Position numbers and translations under genes: made by a program
The notes under the pieces: model-generated
What the model saw: the letters and a program-made list of their open reading frames with translations, nothing else
What the model was told of the DNA's origin: nothing
Databases searched by the model: none
Part shown: one piece after another, positions 1 through 7,601 of the stretch
Layout of the letters: each line of letters opens with the position of its first letter
Numbering within the stretch: position 1 is the stretch's first letter
From: UBA8886 sp963578705
GTDB taxonomy: Archaea; Thermoplasmatota; Poseidoniia; MGIII; CG-Epi1
Assembly (NCBI GenBank): GCA_963578705.1
Contig: CAUZDT010000031.1
Location: 1-14,759 of the forward strand
Length of the DNA: 14,759 nucleotides
Direction of reading: 5' to 3'

Positions 1-1776
1 ATCGAGCGTGACTTGGTGGGATACGGCCTGATTGATACCATGATGCACGACCCGAACATCGAGGACGTTTCCTGCGACGGCCCCGGCGTCGAGGTGTTCG
101 TCTATCACCGGCGCTTCGAGTCGCTGCGGACCAATGTCCTCTGGTCTGACGAGTTCGAGCTAGAGCGATACATCATCCGTATGGCACAGCGCTGTGGTAA
201 GCACATCTCGATTGCTGAACCATTGCTCGACGCGACACTGATGGATGGTTCGCGTATTGTCATGACGCTGGGCCGTGAGGTCTCCACGAAAGGTTCGACC
301 TTTACCATCCGGCGTTTCCGTGACGAACCGTTTACGCCGGTGGACCTGCTCGAGTTCAAGACCTACTCCGCAATGCAGATTGCCTTCTTCTGGCTCGCGA
401 TGCAGTACGGCATGTCGATGCTGTTTGTCGGTGGTACTGCTTCCGGCAAGACCACTTCCCTCAACGCCTGCTCACTCTTCCTGCCGTGGCAGCACAAGAT
501 TGTGAGTATTGAGGAGACGCGTGAGCTGAACCTGCCGCATCCCAACTGGATTCCCGGCTGCACCCGTGAGGGTTTCGGTGGTGAGTCCGCCATGGCGGGC
601 GTCAAGGCGCCAGGAGTGGTCGACATGTACGACCTGCTGCGGGCAGCGTTGCGTGAGCGGCCGGAATACATCATTGTGGGAGAAATCCGTGGTGCAGAGG
701 CGTACGTGCTGTTCCAGGCCATGGCGACGGGGCACACTACCTATTCCACCTTCCACGCCGATTCAATCCAGAGCCTGGTGCACCGGCTTGAGAACAAGCC
801 GATTGAGATTCCGCGCGTGCTGATTCCGTCGCTTGACGCGATTTCCATCCAGATTCAGACCCGCGTCGGTGGGAAGCGCGTGCGGCGCAACAAGAACATT
901 GTCGAGATTATCGGCATTGACCCCCATTCGCACGAGCTGCTGACCAACGAGGCATTCCGCTGGGACAACGCCACCGACGAGTATGTCTTCACCGGTAAGT
1001 CCTACGTGCTTGAGAAAATCATGTTGAAGGCCAACCTGAACCGCGTCGAGATCATGGACGAAATCAAGCGGCGACAGCTGGTCATCGAGTGGTGCCTCAA
1101 GAAGAGCATCCGCGACTACCGCGACTTCGCGCGGGTCGTCTCGGAGTACTATGTCCACCCCGAGGACGTGATGCGCCGGGTCTACGCCGACCTGCAGGTG
1201 GGCGGACGCAAGCGCCGCCGCAAGGTGAAGGAGCGTGACCTCGACCTGAGCGGTGCTGGCGCAGCCGATGAGGGCGTCGATATTGCCGAGTTCCCGGCCG
1301 GGGTGCAGCAGAAGTTCCAGAAGCGGTTCGCCAGGGAGGAGGCGGCTTGCGCGAAGGCCGATGCTCGAGCGGCTGCCACCGCGGACGAGGGCAAGCGCGC
1401 CAAGCTCGAGACGAAGGAAGCGGCCCGGCGTGCCAAGTCGGACGCCTACCTTGAGCGTGATATGCTGAAGGCGCAGATGCGCTACGTCCCGCTGCGACAG
1501 CTGACGCCCGCTGCGGCCCAGCTCGGAATCGGTGATGTTTCCAGCCTCTCCGTACGCGAAGCGGGCCGGTTGCTGAAGTCGTGTAATCGCGAGCTCTCCG
1601 CCCGCAACAAGGCCGAGGCGCGGCAGGTCAAGCTCGCCTCCAGCCCGGACAAGCAGGCGAGCGCAGCAGCCAAGGAAGAGGCCCGGCAGGCCAAGGCTAC
1701 GACCAAGCTGCAGGCTGAACTGGCGAAGCGCGTCGAGCGCTCGGCCAATCCGCGCTGGTGGCACCGGTGGTTCTAA
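1..1776 (+). CDS. Type IV pilus / secretion ATPase (FlaI/TadA/VirB11-like), 5' partial
   Basis: This is the hexameric motor ATPase of an archaeal type IV pilus-like system; it would act at the cytoplasmic membrane with the two FlaJ-like proteins encoded next. The reading frame is open to base 1, so the true start lies outside the window; 591 residues are visible. Walker A (GGTASGKTT) is at 430-456, followed by an acidic box (EETREL), a Walker B region (YIIVGEIRG, about 670-693) and the GHTTYSTFHAD histidine box just after it. The ATPase core appears to end near nt 1195. About 190 further residues form a Lys/Arg/Glu/Ala-rich, probably coiled-coil tail interrupted by a short helical patch and ending in Trp/Arg-rich residues; this tail is unusual for the family. 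The gene overlaps the next by 19 nt. The family is certain; assignment to a pilus rather than an archaellum is inferred from the two FlaJ paralogs and the lack of archaellum genes. Confidence 0.93.
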   Translation: MERDLVGYGLIDTMMHDPNIEDVSCDGPGVEVFVYHRRFESLRTNVLWSDEFELERYIIRMAQRCGKHISIAEPLLDATLMDGSRIVMTLGREVSTKGSTFTIRRFRDEPFTPVDLLEFKTYSAMQIAFFWLAMQYGMSMLFVGGTASGKTTSLNACSLFLPWQHKIVSIEETRELNLPHPNWIPGCTREGFGGESAMAGVKAPGVVDMYDLLRAALRERPEYIIVGEIRGAEAYVLFQAMATGHTTYSTFHADSIQSLVHRLENKPIEIPRVLIPSLDAISIQIQTRVGGKRVRRNKNIVEIIGIDPHSHELLTNEAFRWDNATDEYVFTGKSYVLEKIMLKANLNRVEIMDEIKRRQLVIEWCLKKSIRDYRDFARVVSEYYVHPEDVMRRVYADLQVGGRKRRRKVKERDLDLSGAGAADEGVDIAEFPAGVQQKFQKRFAREEAACAKADARAAATADEGKRAKLETKEAARRAKSDAYLERDMLKAQMRYVPLRQLTPAAAQLGIGDVSSLSVREAGRLLKSCNRELSARNKAEARQVKLASSPDKQASAAAKEEARQAKATTKLQAELAKRVERSANPRWWHRWF

Positions 1777-2699
1777 CCGGCCTGCAGTCACTCAGCCTGC
1801 TCCTTTTCGGCTGGCTGGGTCGCTTGCTGACCAAGGATTCCTTCAAGCTCAAGCAACAGCTCGTGAAGGCACGCATTCCGCTGCTGCCCGAAGGCTATGT
1901 TGCCCACGCCGTGATGCAGGTTTTCGTTACATTTATCGCCGGACTAGTACTGGTGTTTGCTTTTATTGCCGTCGGCGTGCCATTCCTGGCGCAGATGACC
2001 GGCCCGGATGGCGAGCCGATTATCGTCTCGGAATTCATACAGGCAATTCTAGCACTGGTGCTGGTTATCGTACTGCCGCTGCTGATAGCGATGGTGAACT
2101 GGCTCGAGCCGGCGTTGAGTGTTGGCTCGCGCGCTAAGGATATGGACCGCAAGCTGCCTTTTGCAGCCAGTTACACCGCGGCGATGGCGGCGGCTAACGC
2201 GACGCCGGCGTTGATTTTCAAGTCGCTCGCCCGCAGTGAGGATATTTACGGCGAGATTTCGAAGGATGCGGCCTGGGTTTACCACTCTGTCGAGTTCATG
2301 GGCCGTGACCTGGTGACGACGCTCAAGGAGGGTGTCGAACGGTCGCCCTCGGAACGGTTTTCCGAGTTCCTACAGGGAATTGTCGGCACGCTTACCTCGG
2401 GCGGTAACCTGAAGCTCTACTTCCTGAACCGGGCAGAATACTACGCGCAGGCCAACCGGGTGCATGTCAAGAGTGTTATCCAGCAGATGGCACTCTTTGC
2501 GGAAGCGTATGTGGTGATGGCGGTGGCACTGCCAATTTTCGCGATGATTATGGCCGTGATTACCTTCTGGGTTTCCGGGTCCGGGATGAAACTGGAGGAA
2601 GAGCACCTCTACATGATGGTCTTTCTGATGTTCCCGATGATCCAGATTTTCTTCGCCTATATTTTCCTCTCACTGAGCAATGAGGTCGCAATCGATTAA
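1758..2699 (+). CDS. FlaJ/TadC-like pilus platform membrane protein 1
   Basis: This is a 313-residue polytopic membrane protein of the T2SSF (GspF/FlaJ/TadC) type, the inner-membrane platform that the ATPase drives during pilin assembly. Hydrophobic segments lie near residues 49-77, 94-116, 245-273 and 283-306. The cytoplasmic helical T2SSF region lies between the second and third (about 130-240) and includes ATPALIFKSLA and GRDLVTTLKEGVERSPSERF. The chosen start is GTG 1758, which overlaps the ATPase stop by 19 nt; GTG 1767 is an alternative that would change only three residues. No clear Shine-Dalgarno precedes it, so translational coupling is likely. Its stop overlaps the next start as TAATG. 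The family call rests on topology, motifs and the adjacent ATPase. Whether it corresponds to TadB or TadC cannot be said. Confidence 0.88.
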   Translation: MAPVVLTGLQSLSLLLFGWLGRLLTKDSFKLKQQLVKARIPLLPEGYVAHAVMQVFVTFIAGLVLVFAFIAVGVPFLAQMTGPDGEPIIVSEFIQAILALVLVIVLPLLIAMVNWLEPALSVGSRAKDMDRKLPFAASYTAAMAAANATPALIFKSLARSEDIYGEISKDAAWVYHSVEFMGRDLVTTLKEGVERSPSERFSEFLQGIVGTLTSGGNLKLYFLNRAEYYAQANRVHVKSVIQQMALFAEAYVVMAVALPIFAMIMAVITFWVSGSGMKLEEEHLYMMVFLMFPMIQIFFAYIFLSLSNEVAID

Positions 2700-3883
2700 T
2701 GGCCAAGAATCTCGAGAAACGGGTTTACCGCGACGAGCGGACCGGCAAGAAGCGGCGCTGGATGACCTACACCATGGCGAGGAAGTGGCTCGAGGTGAGG
2801 AGTGGCAAGACCGACATTACAGTCTACATCGTCGTCTTTCTTTCGCTGGTAATGGGTGGCTCATTCATCGCGATAGGGCAGTTGAACCATCAGGCAGACC
2901 TGACGACCGTCGTCACGGATTTCGACGGCGACTCGCAGTTCGATAACCCGGAGGTCATGAACGATGGCCCCTTCACGATTACGCCCAACATGTATGGCCT
3001 CCCCTCGATTGCCAAAAACGAGAGCCGCGACGCCGACCCGCTGGTAAATGGTATCGACGAGGATGTGGAAGCGGCAACCTGGTACCGGCACTACCCGGAA
3101 ATTTCGACCCTCGATTACTACGTCTTCGGAATTATTGCGCTGATGCTACCTTATGGTATCTGGGGCTTGCGCGAGGACAAGCTCCGGGCGCATGTTGAGG
3201 AGAAATTCCCCGATTTCCTGCGCGACCTGGCTGAATACTGGAAAGGTGGTCTCAGCATGACTGTTGCTATCCAGACGCTGGCGCGGGGCGAATATGGCAA
3301 CCTCAACGACGAAGTACACAAGATGTCAACCCAGATTTCGTGGGGTATTTCATTCAGTGAAGTGCTGGGGATGTTTACCGAACGGGTCCGGTCGCCCATC
3401 GTGTCGCGGGCGGTCCGCATGGTCGATGAGGCCAACCGCGCGGGAGGTCGCATTTCGGACATCCTGCTCGCCGCTTCGTTTGACGCCAGGGAAATCAAGG
3501 CGCTCGAGACCGAGCGAGCGCAGGAAGTTACCAGCTATATCATGGTGGTATACGTTTCGTTTATGGTCTATCTGATGATTATCCTCGTCCTGGCCAACAC
3601 TTTCGTCCCGGCGATTGCCGATTCCGCCTCTGCCACCGGCGGAGAGGGTATGTCCATCGGTAACCTGCAGGTGCGCAACCTGAATGAAGTCTGGATTTCG
3701 ACCATATTCCTCTACAGCGTAATTGTCCAGAGCATTGGCAACGGCATGGCGGCCGGTTTCATGTCCACTGGCAAGCTCTACTCGGCGTTCAACCGTTCCT
3801 CGATGTTGCTCTTCGTCGGCTGGCTGATCTTCGAAATGATGGGAATCGCCACCTCGGTCATCAGTCCAGGTACTGTCTCCTGA
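2699..3883 (+). CDS. FlaJ/TadC-like pilus platform membrane protein 2 with EF-hand-like loop
   Basis: This is the second FlaJ-type platform protein (394 residues), probably pairing with the upstream paralog. It has a basic N-terminus, a first membrane helix near 41-60, a second near 138-157, a cytoplasmic T2SSF region about 160-275 (FPDFLRDLAEYWKGGLSM, MVDEANRAGGRISDILLAAS), then helices near 280-305, 332-352 and 367-388. The N-terminal extension holds a loop of about 75 residues between helices 1 and 2, predicted to lie outside the cell. It contains D74-x-D76-x-D78-x-Q80-x-D82-x-x-E85, the ligand spacing of an EF-hand calcium loop, although position 6 is Ser rather than Gly. The ATG at 2699 overlaps the preceding stop by one base (TAATG). 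The stop is followed one base later by the next ATG. The family is well supported; calcium binding is inference. Confidence 0.88.
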   Translation: MAKNLEKRVYRDERTGKKRRWMTYTMARKWLEVRSGKTDITVYIVVFLSLVMGGSFIAIGQLNHQADLTTVVTDFDGDSQFDNPEVMNDGPFTITPNMYGLPSIAKNESRDADPLVNGIDEDVEAATWYRHYPEISTLDYYVFGIIALMLPYGIWGLREDKLRAHVEEKFPDFLRDLAEYWKGGLSMTVAIQTLARGEYGNLNDEVHKMSTQISWGISFSEVLGMFTERVRSPIVSRAVRMVDEANRAGGRISDILLAASFDAREIKALETERAQEVTSYIMVVYVSFMVYLMIILVLANTFVPAIADSASATGGEGMSIGNLQVRNLNEVWISTIFLYSVIVQSIGNGMAAGFMSTGKLYSAFNRSSMLLFVGWLIFEMMGIATSVISPGTVS

Positions 3884-3884
3884 A

Positions 3885-4325
3885 ATGAAATTGCCCGGCC
3901 GCGCGGCGCAGATGCACGTGCTGGAGGTCCTGCTGGTCGCGACGCTCTTCACCTCGGCAGTCAACGTCGCGATTGTCAGCCTGCCGGCCAGCGACGCGAC
4001 CCGCGTTGGTGACGACAACTTGCGCCATCAGGGGATGCAGCTACTGCAGGTACTCGATGAGTGGCAGACCGGCGCTGGCGAATCGACGCTTGCAACCTGG
4101 CTCGGCGAGGATAACAGCAGCGCGCTGCAGTCGTACCTGGACGGCGGGCTGCCGGCGGCGGCGAGCTATCGCCTGACGGGGACGCATGGTGGGAGCAGCG
4201 AGACGCTGGTCGACCGCGGCGCGCCGCAAGGGACGGTGAGCATCGCTTTCCGGCTGGTCTGGGTTGGCTCTGAGTTGTGGGAGCTTGAGCTGAGCCTCTG
4301 GTATGGCCCGCGGGGGACGGCATGA
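3885..4325 (+). CDS. Pseudopilin-like single-helix membrane protein A
   Basis: This is a 146-residue protein with one hydrophobic segment near residues 11-32, starting after a short basic N-terminus (MKLPGRAAQM), then a mostly soluble domain rich in Gly, Ser, Leu and Trp. The layout (short charged leader, N-terminal helix, extracellular beta-rich body) is that of a minor pilin or pseudopilin. A leader peptidase site around GRA/AQ is possible, but the classical pilin motif is absent. It starts one base after the stop of the second FlaJ-like gene and overlaps the next gene by four bases (ATGA), so it belongs to the pilus operon. I do not recognise a named family. A minor pilin or pilus-assembly accessory role is inferred from position and topology. 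Confidence 0.72.
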   Translation: MKLPGRAAQMHVLEVLLVATLFTSAVNVAIVSLPASDATRVGDDNLRHQGMQLLQVLDEWQTGAGESTLATWLGEDNSSALQSYLDGGLPAAASYRLTGTHGGSSETLVDRGAPQGTVSIAFRLVWVGSELWELELSLWYGPRGTA

Positions 4326-4702
4326 ACAACCGCGGCCAGATGCTGATGGTCGCTGGCCTGCTGATGACGCTGACGCTGCTCACCATCTCGATTTCAATTT
4401 CCCATTCGGCCAATCTGGGCCGTTACCAAGGCGAACGGCACGACCCGGCGCCGCTGCTGACGATGATTGATGCGAACCTGCCGCCAGCGCTAGACGCGGA
4501 GCTGGTTGGCGGCGCCTCTGCCGAGGCGGCGTTCGCTACGGCGGCGCAGGTATTCGAGAACAGTTTTGCGGCGCACGGCTATGCGCTGGTGCTGAAGCTG
4601 GATTCAAGCAGCACCAACGGTAGTGCGACTACCTTCAGCTATACAATCCTGCTCAGCGACGGCCTGCTGGATATCGAGTTCGAACGGACCGCAACGGTCT
4701 AG
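4322..4702 (+). CDS. Pseudopilin-like single-helix membrane protein B
   Basis: This is a 126-residue protein starting MNNRGQM followed by a hydrophobic helix to about residue 27 and a soluble domain. The R-G-Q sequence just before the helix fits an archaeal class III prepilin cleavage site (cut after Gly, mature protein beginning with Gln), which suggests a minor pilin. The ATG overlaps the upstream stop as ATGA, indicating translational coupling. The TAG stop (4700-4702) sits in a CTAG that also provides the stop of the convergent gene on the other strand. It is the last gene of the operon. The specific function is unknown; the pseudopilin call is inference. Confidence 0.74.
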   Translation: MNNRGQMLMVAGLLMTLTLLTISISISHSANLGRYQGERHDPAPLLTMIDANLPPALDAELVGGASAEAAFATAAQVFENSFAAHGYALVLKLDSSSTNGSATTFSYTILLSDGLLDIEFERTATV

Positions 4703-5004
4703 TCGCTGGAGAAAAAGCTGGAGAAAAAATCGCGAATAACGTTGCCCAGTGAGAGCAGCGCCGCTAGGAAGATGCCGCCCGTAATCAGCAGGTAGCCCAG
4801 CATGAGCTGCCCCTGCTGTGCGTCCATGTCGGCCGCTACTAGTCCACCGCCCATCGCCTGCAGGCTGGTGAATCCGAAATAGAAGCCAAGCAGTACCAGC
4901 ACGCCTGAAACAGCGGCAAGGATAACGCCCACATCGGGGCCGTCGCTCTCGGCCGTGGGCGCCGGGGCGGTAAATTCAGGGTATTCTCCATCCTCTTCGG
5001 ACAT
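4699..5004 (-). CDS. Small two-helix membrane protein of unknown function
   Basis: This 101-residue protein has an acidic N-terminal tail (about 24 residues, rich in Asp, Glu and Pro), two hydrophobic segments near 25-47 and 66-88 joined by a loop with QQGQ, and a short Phe/Ser-rich C-terminus. I recognise no family. It lies 30 bp downstream of pyrG in the same direction, with its own TATA-like TTTATAA about 25 bp before the ATG, which would give a leaderless message. It converges on the pilus operon with a 4-bp stop overlap. An accessory role in the pilus or membrane is possible, but there is no direct evidence. Confidence 0.7.
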   Translation of the reverse strand: MSEEDGEYPEFTAPAPTAESDGPDVGVILAAVSGVLVLLGFYFGFTSLQAMGGGLVAADMDAQQGQLMLGYLLITGGIFLAALLSLGNVIRDFFSSFFSSD

Positions 5005-5026
5005 GCCCCCGAGGGGCTCTGGCCAG

Positions 5027-5033
5027 TTATAAA
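5027..5033 (-). promoter_or_regulatory. TATA box for the small membrane protein gene
   Basis: On the minus strand TTTATAA lies just outside the pyrG stop and is centred about 26 bp before the ATG at 5004. This is the archaeal TATA-to-start distance, so transcription would begin at or next to the start codon (leaderless). Confidence 0.5.
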
Positions 5034-5034
5034 C

Positions 5035-6630
5035 TTATGCTGCGTGTTCGAGCGCCGCGCGCAACAGCCCCAGATGCAGTGGTGAAGGCGCGTCGGGACG
5101 GGACTTGAACTCGGGGTGGAATTGCGACGCCAGGAAGTAGGGGTGGTCCTGCAATTCCAGCACTTCCATGCGGCGACCAGAGGTGTCGCGGCCGGTGAAC
5201 CGCATCCCTGCCGCCTCGATGCGCTCGATATACTCGGGATTGATTTCGAAGCGGTGACGGTGCCGTTCCTGGATTGAGTCGCTGCCGTAAAGCCCGCTTG
5301 CGACACCCTCGTCGAGCGCCACGTCGTGGTCGCCCAGCCGCATCGTGGCGCCCATTTCGGTCACCTTGCGCTGCTCAGGCAGCAGGTCCACCACTTTATG
5401 GGGCGAATCCGGGTCTAACTCGCTGGAATTCGCCCCCTCAAGGTCGAGGACGTTGCGGCAGAATTCGATGACCGCTAGCTGGAAGCCGAAGCAGACGCCG
5501 AGGTAGGGCACGTGTTTCTCGCGTGCCCATTGCGCTGCCATGATTTTGCCTTCGGCGCCGCGGTTGCCGAAGCCGCCCGGCACGATGACGCCGTTGACGC
5601 CTTCCAGCGCCATCGCGTTCCTGGCATCTTCCAGGTCGGGCGCCTCGAGCCAGCGGATGCGGACGCGGCAATCCTCCAGCGCGCCGGCGTAGCGCAGCGT
5701 TTCTTCATGGGAAATGTAGGAGTCCTTGAGGTCAGTATACTTGCCAATCAGCGCGATTTCCACCTCGCGCGTGCCGTTGCTGACGCGCTCGGCGAAGTCC
5801 TGCCACTGCGTCATGTCGGGCTCACGCCGCTTCAGCCCCAGCCGCTCCTCGATGAGCTGCGGAACCTGCTGGTCGACGAAGTGCATTGGGACATCGTAGA
5901 TTGACTTGGCATCGGGTGCTGAAACCACGTTCTCGGGTGGAATGTCAGCGAAAAAGGCAATCTTGGCCGCGATATCGGGCTCGAGCGGGTCGGTCGAGCG
6001 GCCGACGATTACGTCTGGCCGGATGCCGAGCCCCTGCAGCTCCTTGACCGAGTGCTGCGTCGGCTTGGTCTTCTGCTCGCCGACAGCGCCAATCACCGGC
6101 ACCAGCGTGGTGTGGATGAACATCACGTTTTCGTGCCCCTCCTCGCGGTGCAGCTGCCGCACCGCCTCCATGAAAGGCATCGACTCGATGTCCCCCACCG
6201 TGCCGCCGAGCTCGACCAGGCAGATTTCGGCCGAGGCGCTTTCGGCCGCGCCACGTATCGCGTCGACGATTTCGCGCACGACGTGCGGTATAATCTGGAC
6301 GGTCTGCCCCAGATAGTCGCCACGGCGTTCCTTCTCGATTACGGAGCGAAATACCTTCCCTGTCGTGATGTTGTGCACCGCGGTGAGGTTACAGTTGAGG
6401 AACCGTTCGTAGTTGCCAAGGTCAAGGTCAACCTCCGAGCCGTCGGTCATGACGAAGACTTCGCCATGTTCGTAAGGATTCATGGTCCCCGCGTCGCAGT
6501 TCAGGTAGGGGTCCATCTTGACCGCGGTAACGCGGTATCCGGCCCGCTGCAGCAGCACACCAATCGAGGAGGAGGTTACGCCCTTTCCAAGTCCGGAAAG
6601 GACACCGCCGGACACAATGATATACTTCAT
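5035..6630 (-). CDS. pyrG: CTP synthase
   Basis: This enzyme makes CTP from UTP, ATP and glutamine, the last step of pyrimidine nucleotide synthesis, in the cytoplasm. At 531 residues it is of normal family length. The N-terminal amidoligase domain begins with KYIIVSGGVLSGLGKG (P-loop, residues 2-17), then KMDPYLNCDAGTMNPYEHGE and the Mg-binding LGGTVGDIES. The C-terminal class I glutamine amidotransferase domain has the PGGFGNRG oxyanion segment, the nucleophile Cys380 in GVCFGFQ and the His505/Glu507 pair in SQFHPEFKSR. The nucleophile elbow reads GVCFGFQ rather than the usual GICLGMQ, a conservative change that keeps the Cys. The ATG at 6630 begins the conserved MKYI and is 77 bp from the divergent hydrolase gene. 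Identification is certain. Confidence 0.98.
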   Translation of the reverse strand: MKYIIVSGGVLSGLGKGVTSSSIGVLLQRAGYRVTAVKMDPYLNCDAGTMNPYEHGEVFVMTDGSEVDLDLGNYERFLNCNLTAVHNITTGKVFRSVIEKERRGDYLGQTVQIIPHVVREIVDAIRGAAESASAEICLVELGGTVGDIESMPFMEAVRQLHREEGHENVMFIHTTLVPVIGAVGEQKTKPTQHSVKELQGLGIRPDVIVGRSTDPLEPDIAAKIAFFADIPPENVVSAPDAKSIYDVPMHFVDQQVPQLIEERLGLKRREPDMTQWQDFAERVSNGTREVEIALIGKYTDLKDSYISHEETLRYAGALEDCRVRIRWLEAPDLEDARNAMALEGVNGVIVPGGFGNRGAEGKIMAAQWAREKHVPYLGVCFGFQLAVIEFCRNVLDLEGANSSELDPDSPHKVVDLLPEQRKVTEMGATMRLGDHDVALDEGVASGLYGSDSIQERHRHRFEINPEYIERIEAAGMRFTGRDTSGRRMEVLELQDHPYFLASQFHPEFKSRPDAPSPLHLGLLRAALEHAA

Positions 6631-6661
6631 GACTCAACGGGCCACGCGATTGGCGCCCTCT

Positions 6662-6668
6662 GTTTAAG
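6662..6668 (-). promoter_or_regulatory. Possible TATA box for pyrG
   Basis: The minus strand carries CTTAAAC about 35 bp before the pyrG ATG, giving a predicted short leader of about 10 nt. It is the only AT-rich block in this part of a GC-rich 77-bp divergent intergenic region. The match to a TATA box is weak. Confidence 0.35.
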
Positions 6669-6680
6669 GCCGACGGCGCA

Positions 6681-6687
6681 GTTTTAC
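6681..6687 (+). promoter_or_regulatory. Possible TATA box for the MBL-fold hydrolase gene
   Basis: GTTTTAC lies about 25 bp before the GTG start at 6708, a distance that fits leaderless transcription. The element is short and not a strong consensus, so support is mainly positional. Confidence 0.35.
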
Positions 6688-6707
6688 CCCTCCACCGCTG
6701 CGGGCGC

Positions 6708-7601
6708 GTGGAACTGCACCGCCACTCGGAGCATCTGGTCTGGTTCGATCTGCAGCCGGATGGTGTTCCCGACTTCATCACTATTTATATATGGCTCGAC
6801 GAGAAAAACACCATAATTGAGACCGGCCCCGCCTGCGCGCTGGAGCACCTCATGGAGGGCATCGCAGCGGCCGGCCTCGCGCCGGATGACATCGACTGGG
6901 TGCTGCCGACGCATATCCACCTCGACCACTTCGGCGGCGGTGGCCACCTGCTGCGCGAACTGCCGAACGCGCGAGCGCTGGTCCACCCGAAAGCGCTGAA
7001 GCACGTGCTCGACCCGCAACGGCTCTGGGTGGGCAGCCGCGCCTTCCTTGGGCCGATTGCCGAACTGTACGGCGAGCCGCTCCCCATCCCACGGGACCGC
7101 GTCGCCACCGTCGAGGACGGCGGCGTTATCGACCTCGGTACGACGCAGTTTAGGGCGCTGCACACGCCGGGCCATGCGCCGCACCACGTCGCGTGGGTCG
7201 CCGACCGCGGAGTCTTCGTTGGCGACGCGCTCGGCCTCTGGTATCCTGAGCTGAATTGCGGCTTCCCGGTCACGCCGCCGCGCTACGACCATGCGCTTGC
7301 CCTGAAGTCGCTTGACACACTGGCGGCACTTGATGTGGAGTGGCTGCACTACACCCACTTCGGCCCGCGCCCAGCCGGGAACGGCGCAGCCATCGTGCAA
7401 GTGCGCGAGGAGTTCGAGGCGTGGCTGACGCTAGTCGCCGACGGTGTCGCCGCTGGCGAGGACGCGGTCGCGACGACGGCGCGGCTGCTGGCGGAGCGGC
7501 CCCGGCTGGCGCAGACCGAGCCGGGGATGGGGCCGCACCAGGCCGGCACGCATCTCGGTTCGGTGCACGGCATGCGCGGGTGGCTCGATGCGCAGTCATA
7601 A
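6708..7601 (+). CDS. Metallo-beta-lactamase-fold hydrolase
   Basis: This is a 297-residue MBL-fold metal-dependent hydrolase, probably cytoplasmic. The two-metal site is complete: THIHLDH (His69, His71, Asp73, His74), TPGHAPHH (His156), GD with Asp173, and YTHFGP (His217). The C-terminal 70 residues are helical and may cap the active site. The sequence looks like the broad glyoxalase II / hydroxyacylglutathione hydrolase-like group rather than a beta-lactamase or RNase J/Z. The substrate cannot be read from the sequence. No start codon occurs in frame upstream of GTG 6708 in the intergenic region. It overlaps the next gene by 14 nt, so it is probably co-transcribed and coupled with the two hydroxylase-like genes. 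Confidence 0.9.
   Translation: MELHRHSEHLVWFDLQPDGVPDFITIYIWLDEKNTIIETGPACALEHLMEGIAAAGLAPDDIDWVLPTHIHLDHFGGGGHLLRELPNARALVHPKALKHVLDPQRLWVGSRAFLGPIAELYGEPLPIPRDRVATVEDGGVIDLGTTQFRALHTPGHAPHHVAWVADRGVFVGDALGLWYPELNCGFPVTPPRYDHALALKSLDTLAALDVEWLHYTHFGPRPAGNGAAIVQVREEFEAWLTLVADGVAAGEDAVATTARLLAERPRLAQTEPGMGPHQAGTHLGSVHGMRGWLDAQS

Noticed and set aside
763..1791. 342-codon open frame on the minus strand opposite the ATPase gene
   Set aside because: Shadow of a GC-rich coding gene; low-complexity Leu/Arg-rich product with no recognisable domain, fully inside the ATPase gene.
6052..6816. 254-codon plus-strand frame opposite pyrG
   Set aside because: Entirely opposite the certain CTP synthase gene and its promoter region; no domain signature.
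7444..7587. Upstream start extending the oxygenase gene by 48 codons
   Set aside because: The extra stretch is Arg-rich and lies inside the hydrolase gene; OGFOD1/Tpa1 similarity starts just after ATG 7588.
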